Shown here one piece after another: positions 18,187 through 28,558 of a stretch of 55,322 nucleotides of DNA. The notes below the pieces were generated by a model that was not told where the DNA came from, made no database searches, and worked only from the letters and a program-made list of their open reading frames with translations. The number at the start of each line of letters is the position of its first letter. Position 1 is the first letter of the stretch. The translations under genes were made by a program, and so were the position numbers. The stretch comes from an uncultured Sterolibacterium sp. (GTDB taxonomy: Bacteria; Pseudomonadota; Gammaproteobacteria; Burkholderiales; Rhodocyclaceae): NCBI GenBank assembly GCA_903930535.1, contig CAIYYX010000214.1, forward strand, positions 1 to 55,322, read 5' to 3'.

Positions 18187-19611
18187 ATGCAATCGCAAGC
18201 GACTTACAACTACAAAGTCGTGCGCCAGTTCACCGTGATGACCGTGGTTTGGGGCATCGTCGGCATGCTGGTGGGCGTCATCATCGCCGCCCAGTTGATC
18301 TGGCCCGAACTGAGCATCGTCGAATGGTTGAGTTACGGCCGCCTGCGGCCGTTGCACACCAACGCGGTGATCTTCGCCTTCGGCGGCAGTGCGCTGTTCG
18401 CAACCTCCTATTACTCGGTGCAGCGCACCTGCCACACGCCGCTGTTTTCGCCGGCGCTGGCGGCCTTCACCTTCTGGGGCTGGCAAGTCGTCATCGTCCT
18501 GGCCGCGGTGACCCTGCCGCTCGGGATGACCAGCGGCAAGGAATACGCCGAACTGGAATGGCCGATCGACATCCTGATCACCCTGGTCTGGGTTTCCTAT
18601 GCGCTGGTCTTCTTCGGCACGCTGGTCAAACGCAAGACCTCTCACATCTATGTGTCGAACTGGTTCTTCGGCGCCTTCATTCTCACCGTTGCGCTTCTGC
18701 ACCTCGTCAATAGCGCAGAGAGTCCTGTCACTTTCTGGCCGATGAAATCCTATTCCGCCTATGCCGGCGTGCAGGACGCCATGGTGCAGTGGTGGTACGG
18801 CCATAACGCCGTGGGTTTCTTCCTGACCGCAGGCTTCCTTGGCATCATGTACTACTTCGTGCCCAAGCAGGCCGGCCGCCCGGTGTATTCCTACCGCCTC
18901 TCGGTGGTGCATTTCTGGGCTCTGATCTTCACCTATATGTGGGCCGGTCCGCACCATTTGCATTACACCGCGCTGCCCGACTGGACCCAGTCGGTGGGCA
19001 TGATCTTCTCCCTGATCCTGCTGGCGCCGTCCTGGGGCGGCATGATCAACGGCATGATGACCATGTCGGGCGCCTGGCACAAACTGCGCGATGACCCCAT
19101 CCTGAAGTTCCTCATCACCTCGCTGTCCTTCTATGGCATGTCGACCTTTGAAGGCCCGATGATGTCGATCAAGACGGTCAATGCCCTGTCCCACTACACC
19201 GACTGGACCATAGGCCACGTGCATTCCGGCGCCTTGGGCTGGGTGGCGATGGTTTCCATTGGCGCCATCTATTATCTGGTTCCCCGCCTGTGGGGCAAGA
19301 GCGAGATGTACAGCGTCAAGCTCATCAACCTGCACTTCTGGATTTCCACCATCGGCGTGGTGCTGTATATCGCCGCGATGTGGATCGCCGGGGTGATGCA
19401 GGGGCTGATGTGGCGCGCGATTGACGTGGATGGCACGCTGACCTACTCCTTCGTGGAGTCCGTCAAGGCGACCTATCCGTTCTATGCGGTCCGTCTCTTG
19501 GGCGGCCTGATGTTCTTCGGCGGCATGCTGCTGATGGCCTACAACATGATGAAGACCATCGCCGGCGGCCAGGCGGTCAATGCGCCTGTGCTGGCAGTCG
19601 CGCACGCCTGA
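18187..19611 (+). CDS. ccoN: Cytochrome c oxidase cbb3-type, subunit I
   Basis: Catalytic heme b/b3-CuB subunit of the high-affinity terminal oxidase; 12 membrane helices in 474 residues. Expected ligands are visible: the low-spin heme His near residue 57 (RPLHTNAV), the CuB His in [10 protein letters not shown], the HH pair in GPHHLHYT, and [10 protein letters not shown] with the heme ligands. GAGG sits before the ATG (18172-18176). The FNR box about 90 bases upstream drives the ccoNOQP unit. Confidence 0.98.
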   Translation: MQSQATYNYKVVRQFTVMTVVWGIVGMLVGVIIAAQLIWPELSIVEWLSYGRLRPLHTNAVIFAFGGSALFATSYYSVQRTCHTPLFSPALAAFTFWGWQVVIVLAAVTLPLGMTSGKEYAELEWPIDILITLVWVSYALVFFGTLVKRKTSHIYVSNWFFGAFILTVALLHLVNSAESPVTFWPMKSYSAYAGVQDAMVQWWYGHNAVGFFLTAGFLGIMYYFVPKQAGRPVYSYRLSVVHFWALIFTYMWAGPHHLHYTALPDWTQSVGMIFSLILLAPSWGGMINGMMTMSGAWHKLRDDPILKFLITSLSFYGMSTFEGPMMSIKTVNALSHYTDWTIGHVHSGALGWVAMVSIGAIYYLVPRLWGKSEMYSVKLINLHFWISTIGVVLYIAAMWIAGVMQGLMWRAIDVDGTLTYSFVESVKATYPFYAVRLLGGLMFFGGMLLMAYNMMKTIAGGQAVNAPVLAVAHA

Positions 19612-19628
19612 TCAGGAGGAATCGACAA

Positions 19629-20237
19629 ATGCTTACCCACGATACCATAGAGAGAAACGTCGGCTGGCTGGTTGTCCTGATCATTCTGGTGGTGAGCGTC
19701 GCCGGACTGGTCGAGATCGTGCCGCTGTTTTTTCAGAGGTCTACGACCGAGCCGGTCACCGGCTTGAAGCCCTATGATCCGGTGCGCCTGACCGGGCGCG
19801 ATATCTATATCCGCGAAGGCTGTTACAACTGTCACTCGCAGATGATACGGCCCTTCCGCGCCGAGACAGAGCGCTACGGCCATTATTCCGTGGCCGGCGA
19901 GTTCATCTATGACCATCCTTTCCAGTGGGGCTCCAAGCGCACCGGTCCGGATCTGGCCCGCGTCGGCGGCCGTTATTCGGACGAGTGGCACAGAACGCAC
20001 CTCCTTAACCCGCGCGACCTCGTGCCCGAGTCGAACATGCCCGCCTATTACTGGCTCGATCGCCCAGCCAGGAGCGAGGACATCGAATTGAAGATGCAGG
20101 CCCTGCGCCGCGTCGGCGTGCCCTACAGCGATGCAGAGATCAAGGGCGCGGCGGAGCAGTTGAAAGGCAAGACAGAACTGGATGTGCTGGTCGCCTATTT
20201 GCAGGGCATGGGCATCGAACTCAAACAGTCGAGGTGA
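19629..20237 (+). CDS. ccoO: Cytochrome c oxidase cbb3-type, subunit II (mono-heme cytochrome c)
   Basis: 202 residues: one N-terminal membrane anchor (about 12-35), then a periplasmic cytochrome c domain with CYNCH at about 65-69 and a distal methionine in [10 protein letters not shown]. It passes electrons from CcoP to CcoN. Preceded by AGGAGG-like sequence (19615-19620) and followed directly by ccoQ. Confidence 0.97.
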   Translation: MLTHDTIERNVGWLVVLIILVVSVAGLVEIVPLFFQRSTTEPVTGLKPYDPVRLTGRDIYIREGCYNCHSQMIRPFRAETERYGHYSVAGEFIYDHPFQWGSKRTGPDLARVGGRYSDEWHRTHLLNPRDLVPESNMPAYYWLDRPARSEDIELKMQALRRVGVPYSDAEIKGAAEQLKGKTELDVLVAYLQGMGIELKQSR

Positions 20238-20239
20238 TC

Positions 20240-20431
20240 ATGGACATCAACGATTTGCGTTCGATGGTTACGGTACTCACCTTCGCCACCTTCATCGGCA
20301 TCGTCTGGTGGGCATATAGCGGCAAGCGCAAGCAGTCATTCGAGGAAGCTGCGCTTCTGCCCTTTACGGATGACGAACCGGTGGACGAGAACTGGCAGGC
20401 CAAGCGGAAAAATGAAAGGATTGCGCCATGA
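20240..20431 (+). CDS. ccoQ: Cytochrome c oxidase cbb3-type, subunit IV
   Basis: 63 residues; a single membrane helix (MVTVLTFATFIGIVWWAYSG) and a short charged tail, the usual CcoQ design; it stabilises CcoP in the complex. I chose ATG 20240, with GAGGTGA at 20231-20237 as ribosome site, over an in-frame GTG at 20234 that overlaps the ccoO stop. Its stop overlaps the ccoP ATG. Confidence 0.92.
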   Translation: MDINDLRSMVTVLTFATFIGIVWWAYSGKRKQSFEEAALLPFTDDEPVDENWQAKRKNERIAP

Positions 20432-21333
20432 GCGATTTTGTCAGCGGATTCTGGAGTCCTTACATTGCGTTGATGGTCTTGGTCAGCGTCGTCGGTTGCG
20501 GCGTTTTCCTTTGGCTGCAGGGGCGGGCCAGACATGCGCCGGGACAGACCATGGGGCATGTCTGGGACGAAACCCTGGAGGAGTACAACAATCCCATGCC
20601 CAACTGGTGGCGCTGGATGTTCTACATCACGGTGGTTTTCGGCTTGGGCTACATCGTCGTCTATCCCGGTCTGGGCAGCTATTCCGGCCAGTTCGGCTGG
20701 ACATCAGAGGGTGAGTACGACAAGGAAATGGCGGATGCCGATGCCATTTACGGGAAAATATACAAGGCCTACCTGAAGCAGGATCTGAAAACGGTGGCGG
20801 CCAGTGAGGATGCCCAGCATCTGGGAGCACACCTGTTTCTCGCCTACTGCGCGCAGTGCCACGGTTCCAATGCCAAGGGCAGCAAGGGTTTCCCCAGTCT
20901 TGCCGATAACGACTGGCTTTTCGGCGGCACGCCGGAGAACATCAAGGAATCCATTCTCAATGGCCGCATCGGCGTCATGCCGCCGTTTGCTCAACTGGGT
21001 GCAGAGACGGTCAAGGATCTCGCCGGCTACGTCAGATCACTATCCGGCCTGGCTGCCGACCCCTTGCGCGTGCAGCGCGGACGGGAAGCCTTTACGGCCT
21101 CCGGTTGCATCGCCTGCCACGGTGCGGACGGTAGCGGCAACCAGGCGATGGGTGCGCCCAATCTGACGGACAAGATCTGGCTCTTCGGCAGCAGTGAAGC
21201 GACCATCATGGACACAATCACCCAGGGCCGGAAAAGCCAGATGCCTGCGCACAAGGAGTTCCTCGGCGAAGCCAAGGTGCATCTGCTCGCCGCCTATGTC
21301 TATGGTCTTGGCAGGGCTCAAGCTGGCAAGTAA
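20428..21333 (+). CDS. ccoP: Cytochrome c oxidase cbb3-type, subunit III (di-heme cytochrome c)
   Basis: 301 residues: two N-terminal membrane segments (about 9-31 and 64-82) and two class I cytochrome c domains with CAQCH (141-145) and CIACH (227-231), each followed by a methionine-bearing MPPFAQLG or MPAHKEF segment. Electron entry subunit of cbb3 oxidase. Translationally coupled to ccoQ (ATGA). A terminator-like hairpin follows 8 bases after the stop. Confidence 0.97.
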   Translation: MSDFVSGFWSPYIALMVLVSVVGCGVFLWLQGRARHAPGQTMGHVWDETLEEYNNPMPNWWRWMFYITVVFGLGYIVVYPGLGSYSGQFGWTSEGEYDKEMADADAIYGKIYKAYLKQDLKTVAASEDAQHLGAHLFLAYCAQCHGSNAKGSKGFPSLADNDWLFGGTPENIKESILNGRIGVMPPFAQLGAETVKDLAGYVRSLSGLAADPLRVQRGREAFTASGCIACHGADGSGNQAMGAPNLTDKIWLFGSSEATIMDTITQGRKSQMPAHKEFLGEAKVHLLAAYVYGLGRAQAGK

Positions 21334-21341
21334 CCCTACTC

Positions 21342-21369
21342 TCCCGGGAACGACTCCCGGGAAGTTTTT
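21342..21369 (+). terminator. Rho-independent terminator between ccoP and ccoG
   Basis: Stem TCCCGGGA (21342-21349), loop ACGAC, stem TCCCGGGA (21355-21362), followed two bases later by TTTTT (21365-21369). It would end or attenuate the ccoNOQP transcript before ccoGH. No strong separate promoter for ccoG is obvious in the 18 bases that remain, so partial read-through is likely. Confidence 0.75.
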
Positions 21370-21387
21370 CGGCCGCAGGATCAATTC

Positions 21388-22797
21388 ATGATGAGCGAGG
21401 AATCTCCTGCGCCGGAACATCTCCCCGAGCAGTCGCTCTACGAGGTCCGCGAAAAAATCTATCCGCGTGCCGTCACCGGCTTGTTCGCGACTTGGCGCTG
21501 GTCCCTGGTGTGGTTCACCCAAGTGCTGTTCTACGGCCTCTGCTGGCTGCCCTGGAACGACCGTCAGGCTGTTCTTTTCGAACTGGCCGAACGCAAGTTC
21601 TACATATTCGGCCTCATCTTCTGGCCGCAGGACATCTTCTACCTGGCGATTCTGCTGATCATCTCCGCCTACAGCCTGTTCCTGTTCACTGCCATCGGCG
21701 GTCGCCTGTTCTGCGGCTATGCCTGTCCGCAGACCGTGTATACCGAAATCTTCCTGTGGATAGAGAAGAAAATCGAGGGTGATCGCAGCCCCCGCATGAA
21801 GCTCGACGGAGAGCCGCTCTCCGCCCGCAAATTCGCCAAGAAGGCCGCCAAGCACGGTGTCTGGATCGCCGTGGGGCTGTGGACCGGCTTCACCTTCGTT
21901 GGCTACTTCACGCCCATCAGAAGCCTCATGGGGGAAGTCGTCAGTTTGAGCCTCGGGCCGTGGGAGTCCTTCTGGATTTTCTTCTACGGTTTTGCCACTT
22001 ACGGCAATGCAGGCTGGATGCGCGAACAAGTGTGCAAGCACATGTGTCCCTATGCCAGATTTCAGAGCGTCATGTTCGATCCGGATACGCTGATCGTCAC
22101 CTATGATGGCGAGCGCGGCGAGCCGCGCGGCTCGCGCTCGAAGAAACTCGATTACAAGGCGGCAGGCAAGGGCGACTGCGTCGATTGCAGTATTTGCGTG
22201 CAAGTCTGCCCGACCGGCATAGACATCCGCGATGGCCTGCAATACGAGTGCATCGGCTGCTCGGCCTGCATAGACGCCTGCGACCAGGTGATGGACAAGA
22301 TGGATTATCCTCGCGGCCTGATCCGCTACTCGACCGAACATGCGATGCAGCAGAAGTGGGGCCGCAAGGAAATCATCGCGCATGTCCTGCGTCCGCGCAC
22401 CATGATTTATGGCGTGATTCTCATGCTCATCATCACCGCTGCCGGAGTGGGCCTGTCCCTGCGCTCGCCGCTCAAGGTCAATGTGATCCGCGACCGCGGT
22501 GCGCTGTTCCGCGAGGAGGAAAACGGCATGATAGAAAACAGCTTTCACCTGCAGATCATGAATGTCAGCGAAACGGCGCACCGTTACGATCTCGGCGTGT
22601 CCGGACTGGACGGCATCGAGATCGAGCACAAGCGTATTATCGAGATTCCCTCGGCTGCCACGCAGAGCGTCATGGTGGAGGTGCATACCCCACCCAAATC
22701 CGGCAAGAAGGGCTACAACAGGATTTATTTCGAGGTCAAGTCCCTGGATGACGAGAAAATAGCTGTGCGCGAGAAGGCCAGCTTCCTGCTGCCATAA
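21388..22797 (+). CDS. ccoG: cbb3 oxidase accessory protein CcoG (RdxA/FixG)
   Basis: Membrane iron-sulfur protein linked to copper reduction and delivery for cbb3 assembly. 469 residues: several membrane helices in the N-terminal half with FCGYACPQTVY and VCKHMCPYARFQ, then two 4Fe-4S ferredoxin motifs (CVDCSICVQVCP and CIGCSACIDACD), and a C-terminal Ig-like periplasmic domain from about residue 360. The ATG at 21388 or 21391 follows GCAGGA. Its TAA shares a base with the ccoH ATG. Confidence 0.96.
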   Translation: MMSEESPAPEHLPEQSLYEVREKIYPRAVTGLFATWRWSLVWFTQVLFYGLCWLPWNDRQAVLFELAERKFYIFGLIFWPQDIFYLAILLIISAYSLFLFTAIGGRLFCGYACPQTVYTEIFLWIEKKIEGDRSPRMKLDGEPLSARKFAKKAAKHGVWIAVGLWTGFTFVGYFTPIRSLMGEVVSLSLGPWESFWIFFYGFATYGNAGWMREQVCKHMCPYARFQSVMFDPDTLIVTYDGERGEPRGSRSKKLDYKAAGKGDCVDCSICVQVCPTGIDIRDGLQYECIGCSACIDACDQVMDKMDYPRGLIRYSTEHAMQQKWGRKEIIAHVLRPRTMIYGVILMLIITAAGVGLSLRSPLKVNVIRDRGALFREEENGMIENSFHLQIMNVSETAHRYDLGVSGLDGIEIEHKRIIEIPSAATQSVMVEVHTPPKSGKKGYNRIYFEVKSLDDEKIAVREKASFLLP

Positions 22798-23312
22798 TGG
22801 AAAAGCCCATGAATGAACGCGTCACAACCCTCTGGTATCGCGAGCCCGGCCCCTGGCTCCTGATGGCCGGGCCCTTTGTCGTGATGGTGGCGAGCTTCAT
22901 CACCCTGTGGCTGGCGATACGCTCCAATGACGGACTGGTGAGCGAGGATTACTACAAGACGGGCATGGCCATCAATCAGACGCTGGCCGAGAGCGAGAAC
23001 GCCAAGGCGCTCGGAATAAGCGCCGGAATTCGCATCAAGATGGATAGCATCGCCATCCGCCTGGCCGGGAGCGCACCGGCTTTCGTTCCGCCAGCCAGCC
23101 TGCGTGTCACCGTGACGCACCCGACCCGCGCCGGTCTGGACCAAAGTCAGGTATTGCTGCGGCAGAATGATTATTACAGCGGCAAGTTCAGGTTGCCGGC
23201 GGCAGGCCACTGGGTGGTGCTGCTCGAAGACGACGCCGGGACCTGGCGCCTGATGGGGAACATCATCCTGCCTGCTTCCGGCGAGACACTGCTGGGCGGC
23301 GAGACAAAGTAA
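22797..23312 (+). CDS. ccoH: cbb3 oxidase assembly protein CcoH/FixH
   Basis: 171 residues with one N-terminal membrane helix (WLLMAGPFVVMVASFITLWLA) and a periplasmic FixH domain; the DGLVSEDYYKTGMAINQ segment after the helix is the family hallmark. Works with CcoG, CcoI and CcoS in maturation of the oxidase. Overlaps the ccoG stop (TAATG). Confidence 0.93.
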   Translation: MEKPMNERVTTLWYREPGPWLLMAGPFVVMVASFITLWLAIRSNDGLVSEDYYKTGMAINQTLAESENAKALGISAGIRIKMDSIAIRLAGSAPAFVPPASLRVTVTHPTRAGLDQSQVLLRQNDYYSGKFRLPAAGHWVVLLEDDAGTWRLMGNIILPASGETLLGGETK

Positions 23313-23344
23313 ATCGAAGTAGAATAAACAAAAAGGAGATTTCA

Positions 23345-23620
23345 ATGAAGCGGCTGATCTGGGTCCTGTGGCCATCCTTCATCGTTGCCGGTATCGCCGA
23401 GATCCTGTTCTTCACGCTGATCGACCCTCAGGAACTCTATCTTTTCGGCGAGCCGGTGAATTTTTCCAGAACGACTGTCTACTCCCTCGGCTTCTTCGCC
23501 TTCTGGGCCATTTGCGCAGCCTCCAGCCTTTTGACCTGCTTCATCCAGCGCGATTCGAGCGAAGTGAATTCCTGCATGATCGCTGCCAACTGCGAGAGCC
23601 GAGTCGGTCGCAAGCCTTGA
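23345..23620 (+). CDS. Small two-helix membrane protein, unknown function
   Basis: 91 residues with an excellent ribosome site (AAGGAGA at 23333-23339, 5 bases before the ATG). Two predicted membrane helices (about 4-26 and 46-66) are separated by a loop with FGEPVNFSRT; the tail carries cysteines (NSCMIAANCESR). I do not recognise a characterised family. Its place 32 bases after ccoH and 18 before an ATPase gene suggests cotranscription and a possible accessory role in oxidase assembly or cation transport, but that is inference. Confidence 0.75.
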   Translation: MKRLIWVLWPSFIVAGIAEILFFTLIDPQELYLFGEPVNFSRTTVYSLGFFAFWAICAASSLLTCFIQRDSSEVNSCMIAANCESRVGRKP

Positions 23621-23638
23621 CTGCATGAGCGGCCACCC

Positions 23639-26149
<2,511 letters not shown>

Positions 26150-26157
26150 AGGAAAAG

Positions 26158-26583
26158 CTATTTAGGCCACTGCAAGGCGAGTGCGCGACTGCCCGTGGCG
26201 CTCAGCACGACGTTTTTCGTAAGAAGAATGCCAGCGTGCATCAGTTCCAGCCGGTAGCGGCCGGCGGGAAGACGCAGGAACAGCAGGGGGCCCTCGCTGT
26301 TTATTTCCAGGCGCTTATTGCCGGCGCTGTCATAGATGCCGACCTTGATGTTGGTGAGCAATGCGCCGCTGCCGGCTTGGGAAAAGGTCAGGCGCAGATT
26401 GTATTCCTGCGCCTGCGCCTGCATCGCCTGCCGCTCTTCTGCGCCTATGCCGCCACTGACATAGGGAATGCCGCCACTGGCGTGCACCCGCGGCATGGGC
26501 AATTCGTCGGCATGGGCTGCCAGCGACAGGCAGAGCAGCACCGTGACCGCAGTTACCGATGGCCCGTGCAAGCCGCTGCGCAT
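26158..26583 (-). CDS. Small exported protein with a transthyretin/carboxypeptidase-regulatory-like fold
   Basis: 141 residues with a Sec signal peptide (hydrophobic core AVTVLLCLSLAAHA, cleavage near residue 25). The rest is beta-rich and ends in LPAGRYRLELMHAGILLTKNV, which looks like the carboxypeptidase-regulatory-like (Ig-type) domains that describe a modified side chain, but I cannot name the family. It begins 6 bases after uspA and is probably cotranscribed with it under FNR control. Converges tail-to-tail with the ATPase gene. Confidence 0.7.
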   Translation of the reverse strand: MRSGLHGPSVTAVTVLLCLSLAAHADELPMPRVHASGGIPYVSGGIGAEERQAMQAQAQEYNLRLTFSQAGSGALLTNIKVGIYDSAGNKRLEINSEGPLLFLRLPAGRYRLELMHAGILLTKNVVLSATGSRALALQWPK

Positions 26584-26588
26584 CTGTC

Positions 26589-27032
26589 TTAGCGGTACAC
26601 CAGTACCGGGATTTTGGAGTGGGTCAGCACCTTTTGCGTCTCGCTGCCCAGCAACAGACCGCTGAAGCCGCGCCGGCCGTGCGATGCCATGAATATCAGG
26701 TCGCAGCCCTCAAGCTTTGCGGCATCTATGATCGCCTGGTAGGGAATGTCGCCGGTGGTGCTGCGCAGTTCGCATGCGACTCCGCCAGCCTGGGCCTCCT
26801 TGTTCGCCGCAGCCAGGACTTCCTGGGCCTGTTGATCCGCCATTTTGGCAAACTTCTCGGGCGTCGTCGGATCGATCAAGGCGCCTTCGCCGTAGAAAGC
26901 CACCGGATAATCCGGCTTGGCGAAGAAAAACGTCAGCTTTGCACCGGTTTCCTTGGCGAAGGTGACTGCGCGCTTGACAGTATCTGTCGACAGCGGCGAA
27001 CCATCGGTCGGGACAAGAATATTTTTGAACAT
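26589..27032 (-). CDS. uspA: Universal stress protein UspA family
   Basis: 147 residues, single USP domain. Nucleotide-binding signature G-x2-G-x9-G-S/T is present as HGRRGFSGLLLGSETQ, so ATP binding is expected. Starts MFKNILVPTDGS with GGGAG 8 bases before the ATG. The promoter region holds an FNR box exactly 41 bases from the predicted start, so it should be induced at low oxygen, like many proteobacterial USPs. Confidence 0.92.
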   Translation of the reverse strand: MFKNILVPTDGSPLSTDTVKRAVTFAKETGAKLTFFFAKPDYPVAFYGEGALIDPTTPEKFAKMADQQAQEVLAAANKEAQAGGVACELRSTTGDIPYQAIIDAAKLEGCDLIFMASHGRRGFSGLLLGSETQKVLTHSKIPVLVYR

Positions 27033-27065
27033 GTTGTATCTCCCGGAAAGTGTTATGACAAACCC

Positions 27066-27106
27066 ATTATAGGAGCCGCCTCTGGCGAATGTTTGACCCA
27101 GATCAA
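27066..27106 (-). promoter_or_regulatory. FNR-dependent class II promoter of uspA
   Basis: On the minus strand, FNR box TTGATCTGGGTCAA (27093-27106) lies upstream of a consensus -10 TATAAT (27066-27071). The start predicted from the -10 is near 27059, putting the box centre about 41 bases upstream, the ideal class II position. The box lies between divergent uspA and the metallo-beta-lactamase/phaC pair and could also act on the latter, for which no good -10 is seen. Confidence 0.8.
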
Positions 27107-27143
27107 TGCTCTAGCCTTCGCCCCCATCACAATTGAAGCCATC

Positions 27144-28550
27144 ATGCAGCTCACTTTTCAGGGTGCCGCGAACGAGGTCACCGGGTCCTGTTGCCTGGTC
27201 GAGGCGACAGCACGTTTCATCGTCGATTGCGGCCTGTTTCAGGGCGGGCAAGAGTCTTACCGGAAGAATCTCGCCGCTCTCGGTTTCGGTGTGAAGACGC
27301 TGGACTTCGTCCTCTTGAGCCACGCCCATCTCGACCATTCCGGCCTGTTGCCGAGGCTCGCAACACTCGGCTTCCGCGGTCCGGTGTATTGCACGCCGGC
27401 GACCGCCGACCTGTTGCGGGTGCTGCTGCTCGACTCCGCCCATATCCAGGAGAAGGAGGCGGAGTGGGAAAACCGCCATCACCATGAACGCCATGCGCGG
27501 CGTGGCTGGGAGCGGGCGCCTTTGTACACCGTGGCGCAGGCGGAGGCTTGCCTGCGCCAGATTCGCCCCGTCGCCTATGGCGTCACGTTTTCGCCCCATC
27601 CTTCGGTACGCTGTGTGTTGCGCGATGCCGGCCACATCCTCGGCTCCGCCATCATCGAGATCTGGCTGGAGGAGGGAGGACGGATGCGAAAGCTGGTGGT
27701 CTCGGGCGATCTCGGCCAACCGGGGCAGCCGGTGCTGCGCGATAGGGAAACTGTGGCCGATGCAGACGTACTGCTGGTGGAATCGACCTACGGCAATCGC
27801 CTGCACAAGTCTTTGGCGGCGACGGAGCATGAACTGATCGAGGCGATTGACGACACCTTGCACAAGAAGGGCGGCAACGTCATCATGCCGGCCTTTTCCG
27901 TCGGCAGAACGCAAGAGGTGCTGTTCATGCTCACTGATCTGGTGCGCCGCGCTCTGCTGCCGCCGCTCGACATCTACGTCGATTCGCCCATGGCCACGTC
28001 TGCAACCGAACTGACGCTGAAGCACCAGGACCTGCTCGATGCAAAGACCCATGAACTGATTGCCTGGCAGCGCGAGCATCCGGATCGACCGAGGATACGC
28101 TTCGTTCAGGATGTCCAGGAGTCAATCGCCTTGAACCGCATCAGGAGCGGCGCCGTGATCCTCTCGGCCTCCGGCATGTGCGATGGTGGGCGGATCAAGT
28201 ATCACCTGCAGAACAACCTGCCGCGGCGCGAATGCTCCGTCGTCATCACCGGCTTCCAGGCCGCCGGCACCCTCGGCCGTCGCCTGGTGGACGGTGCCCG
28301 TCGCGTCCGCATCTTCGGCGAGGACGTCGCCGTGCGCGCCGACATCTATACGCTCGGAGGCTTGTCGGCGCACGCCGACCAGCAGGGTTTGCTAGACTGG
28401 CTGGGACACTTTGCCGCGCCTCCCCGCCACACCTTCGTCATCCATGGCGAGGCCGCGACGGCGGCGATATTCGCCGCTTGCGTGCAGGAGCACCTGCATT
28501 GGCAGGATGTCGTCGTGCCGCAGCATGGGCAAAAGTTTGACCTTCACTGA
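27144..28550 (+). CDS. Beta-CASP metallo-beta-lactamase family exonuclease-like protein
   Basis: Starting at ATG 27144 the protein has 468 residues. The metallo-beta-lactamase motif is HAHLDHSG (near residue 56), later metal ligands are in RDAGHILGSA and SGDLG, and the beta-CASP part has PAFSVGRTQE, SGMCDGGR and the C-terminal GLSAHADQ and VIHGE motifs of RNA-processing enzymes (CPSF-73/YsH1-like, RMMBL domain). Likely an RNA exo- or endonuclease of the cytoplasm; the true substrate is unknown. An in-frame extension upstream covers uspA antisense and is not credible. phaC follows after 8 bases. Confidence 0.9.
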   Translation: MQLTFQGAANEVTGSCCLVEATARFIVDCGLFQGGQESYRKNLAALGFGVKTLDFVLLSHAHLDHSGLLPRLATLGFRGPVYCTPATADLLRVLLLDSAHIQEKEAEWENRHHHERHARRGWERAPLYTVAQAEACLRQIRPVAYGVTFSPHPSVRCVLRDAGHILGSAIIEIWLEEGGRMRKLVVSGDLGQPGQPVLRDRETVADADVLLVESTYGNRLHKSLAATEHELIEAIDDTLHKKGGNVIMPAFSVGRTQEVLFMLTDLVRRALLPPLDIYVDSPMATSATELTLKHQDLLDAKTHELIAWQREHPDRPRIRFVQDVQESIALNRIRSGAVILSASGMCDGGRIKYHLQNNLPRRECSVVITGFQAAGTLGRRLVDGARRVRIFGEDVAVRADIYTLGGLSAHADQQGLLDWLGHFAAPPRHTFVIHGEAATAAIFAACVQEHLHWQDVVVPQHGQKFDLH

Positions 28551-28558
28551 AATCGCCA

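Noticed and set aside
18169..19605. 478-codon open frame antisense to ccoN
   Set aside because: ccoN is unmistakable on the plus strand; the reverse frame is His/Gln-rich codon shadow with no domain.
21040..22686. 548-codon open frame antisense to ccoG and ccoP
   Set aside because: Shadow of high-G+C coding sequence; spans two real genes and has no recognisable fold.
26559..27143. N-terminal extension of the beta-CASP protein over uspA
   Set aside because: The frame is open but antisense to uspA, crosses the FNR promoter and has no conserved residues; ATG 27144 starts right at the fold.
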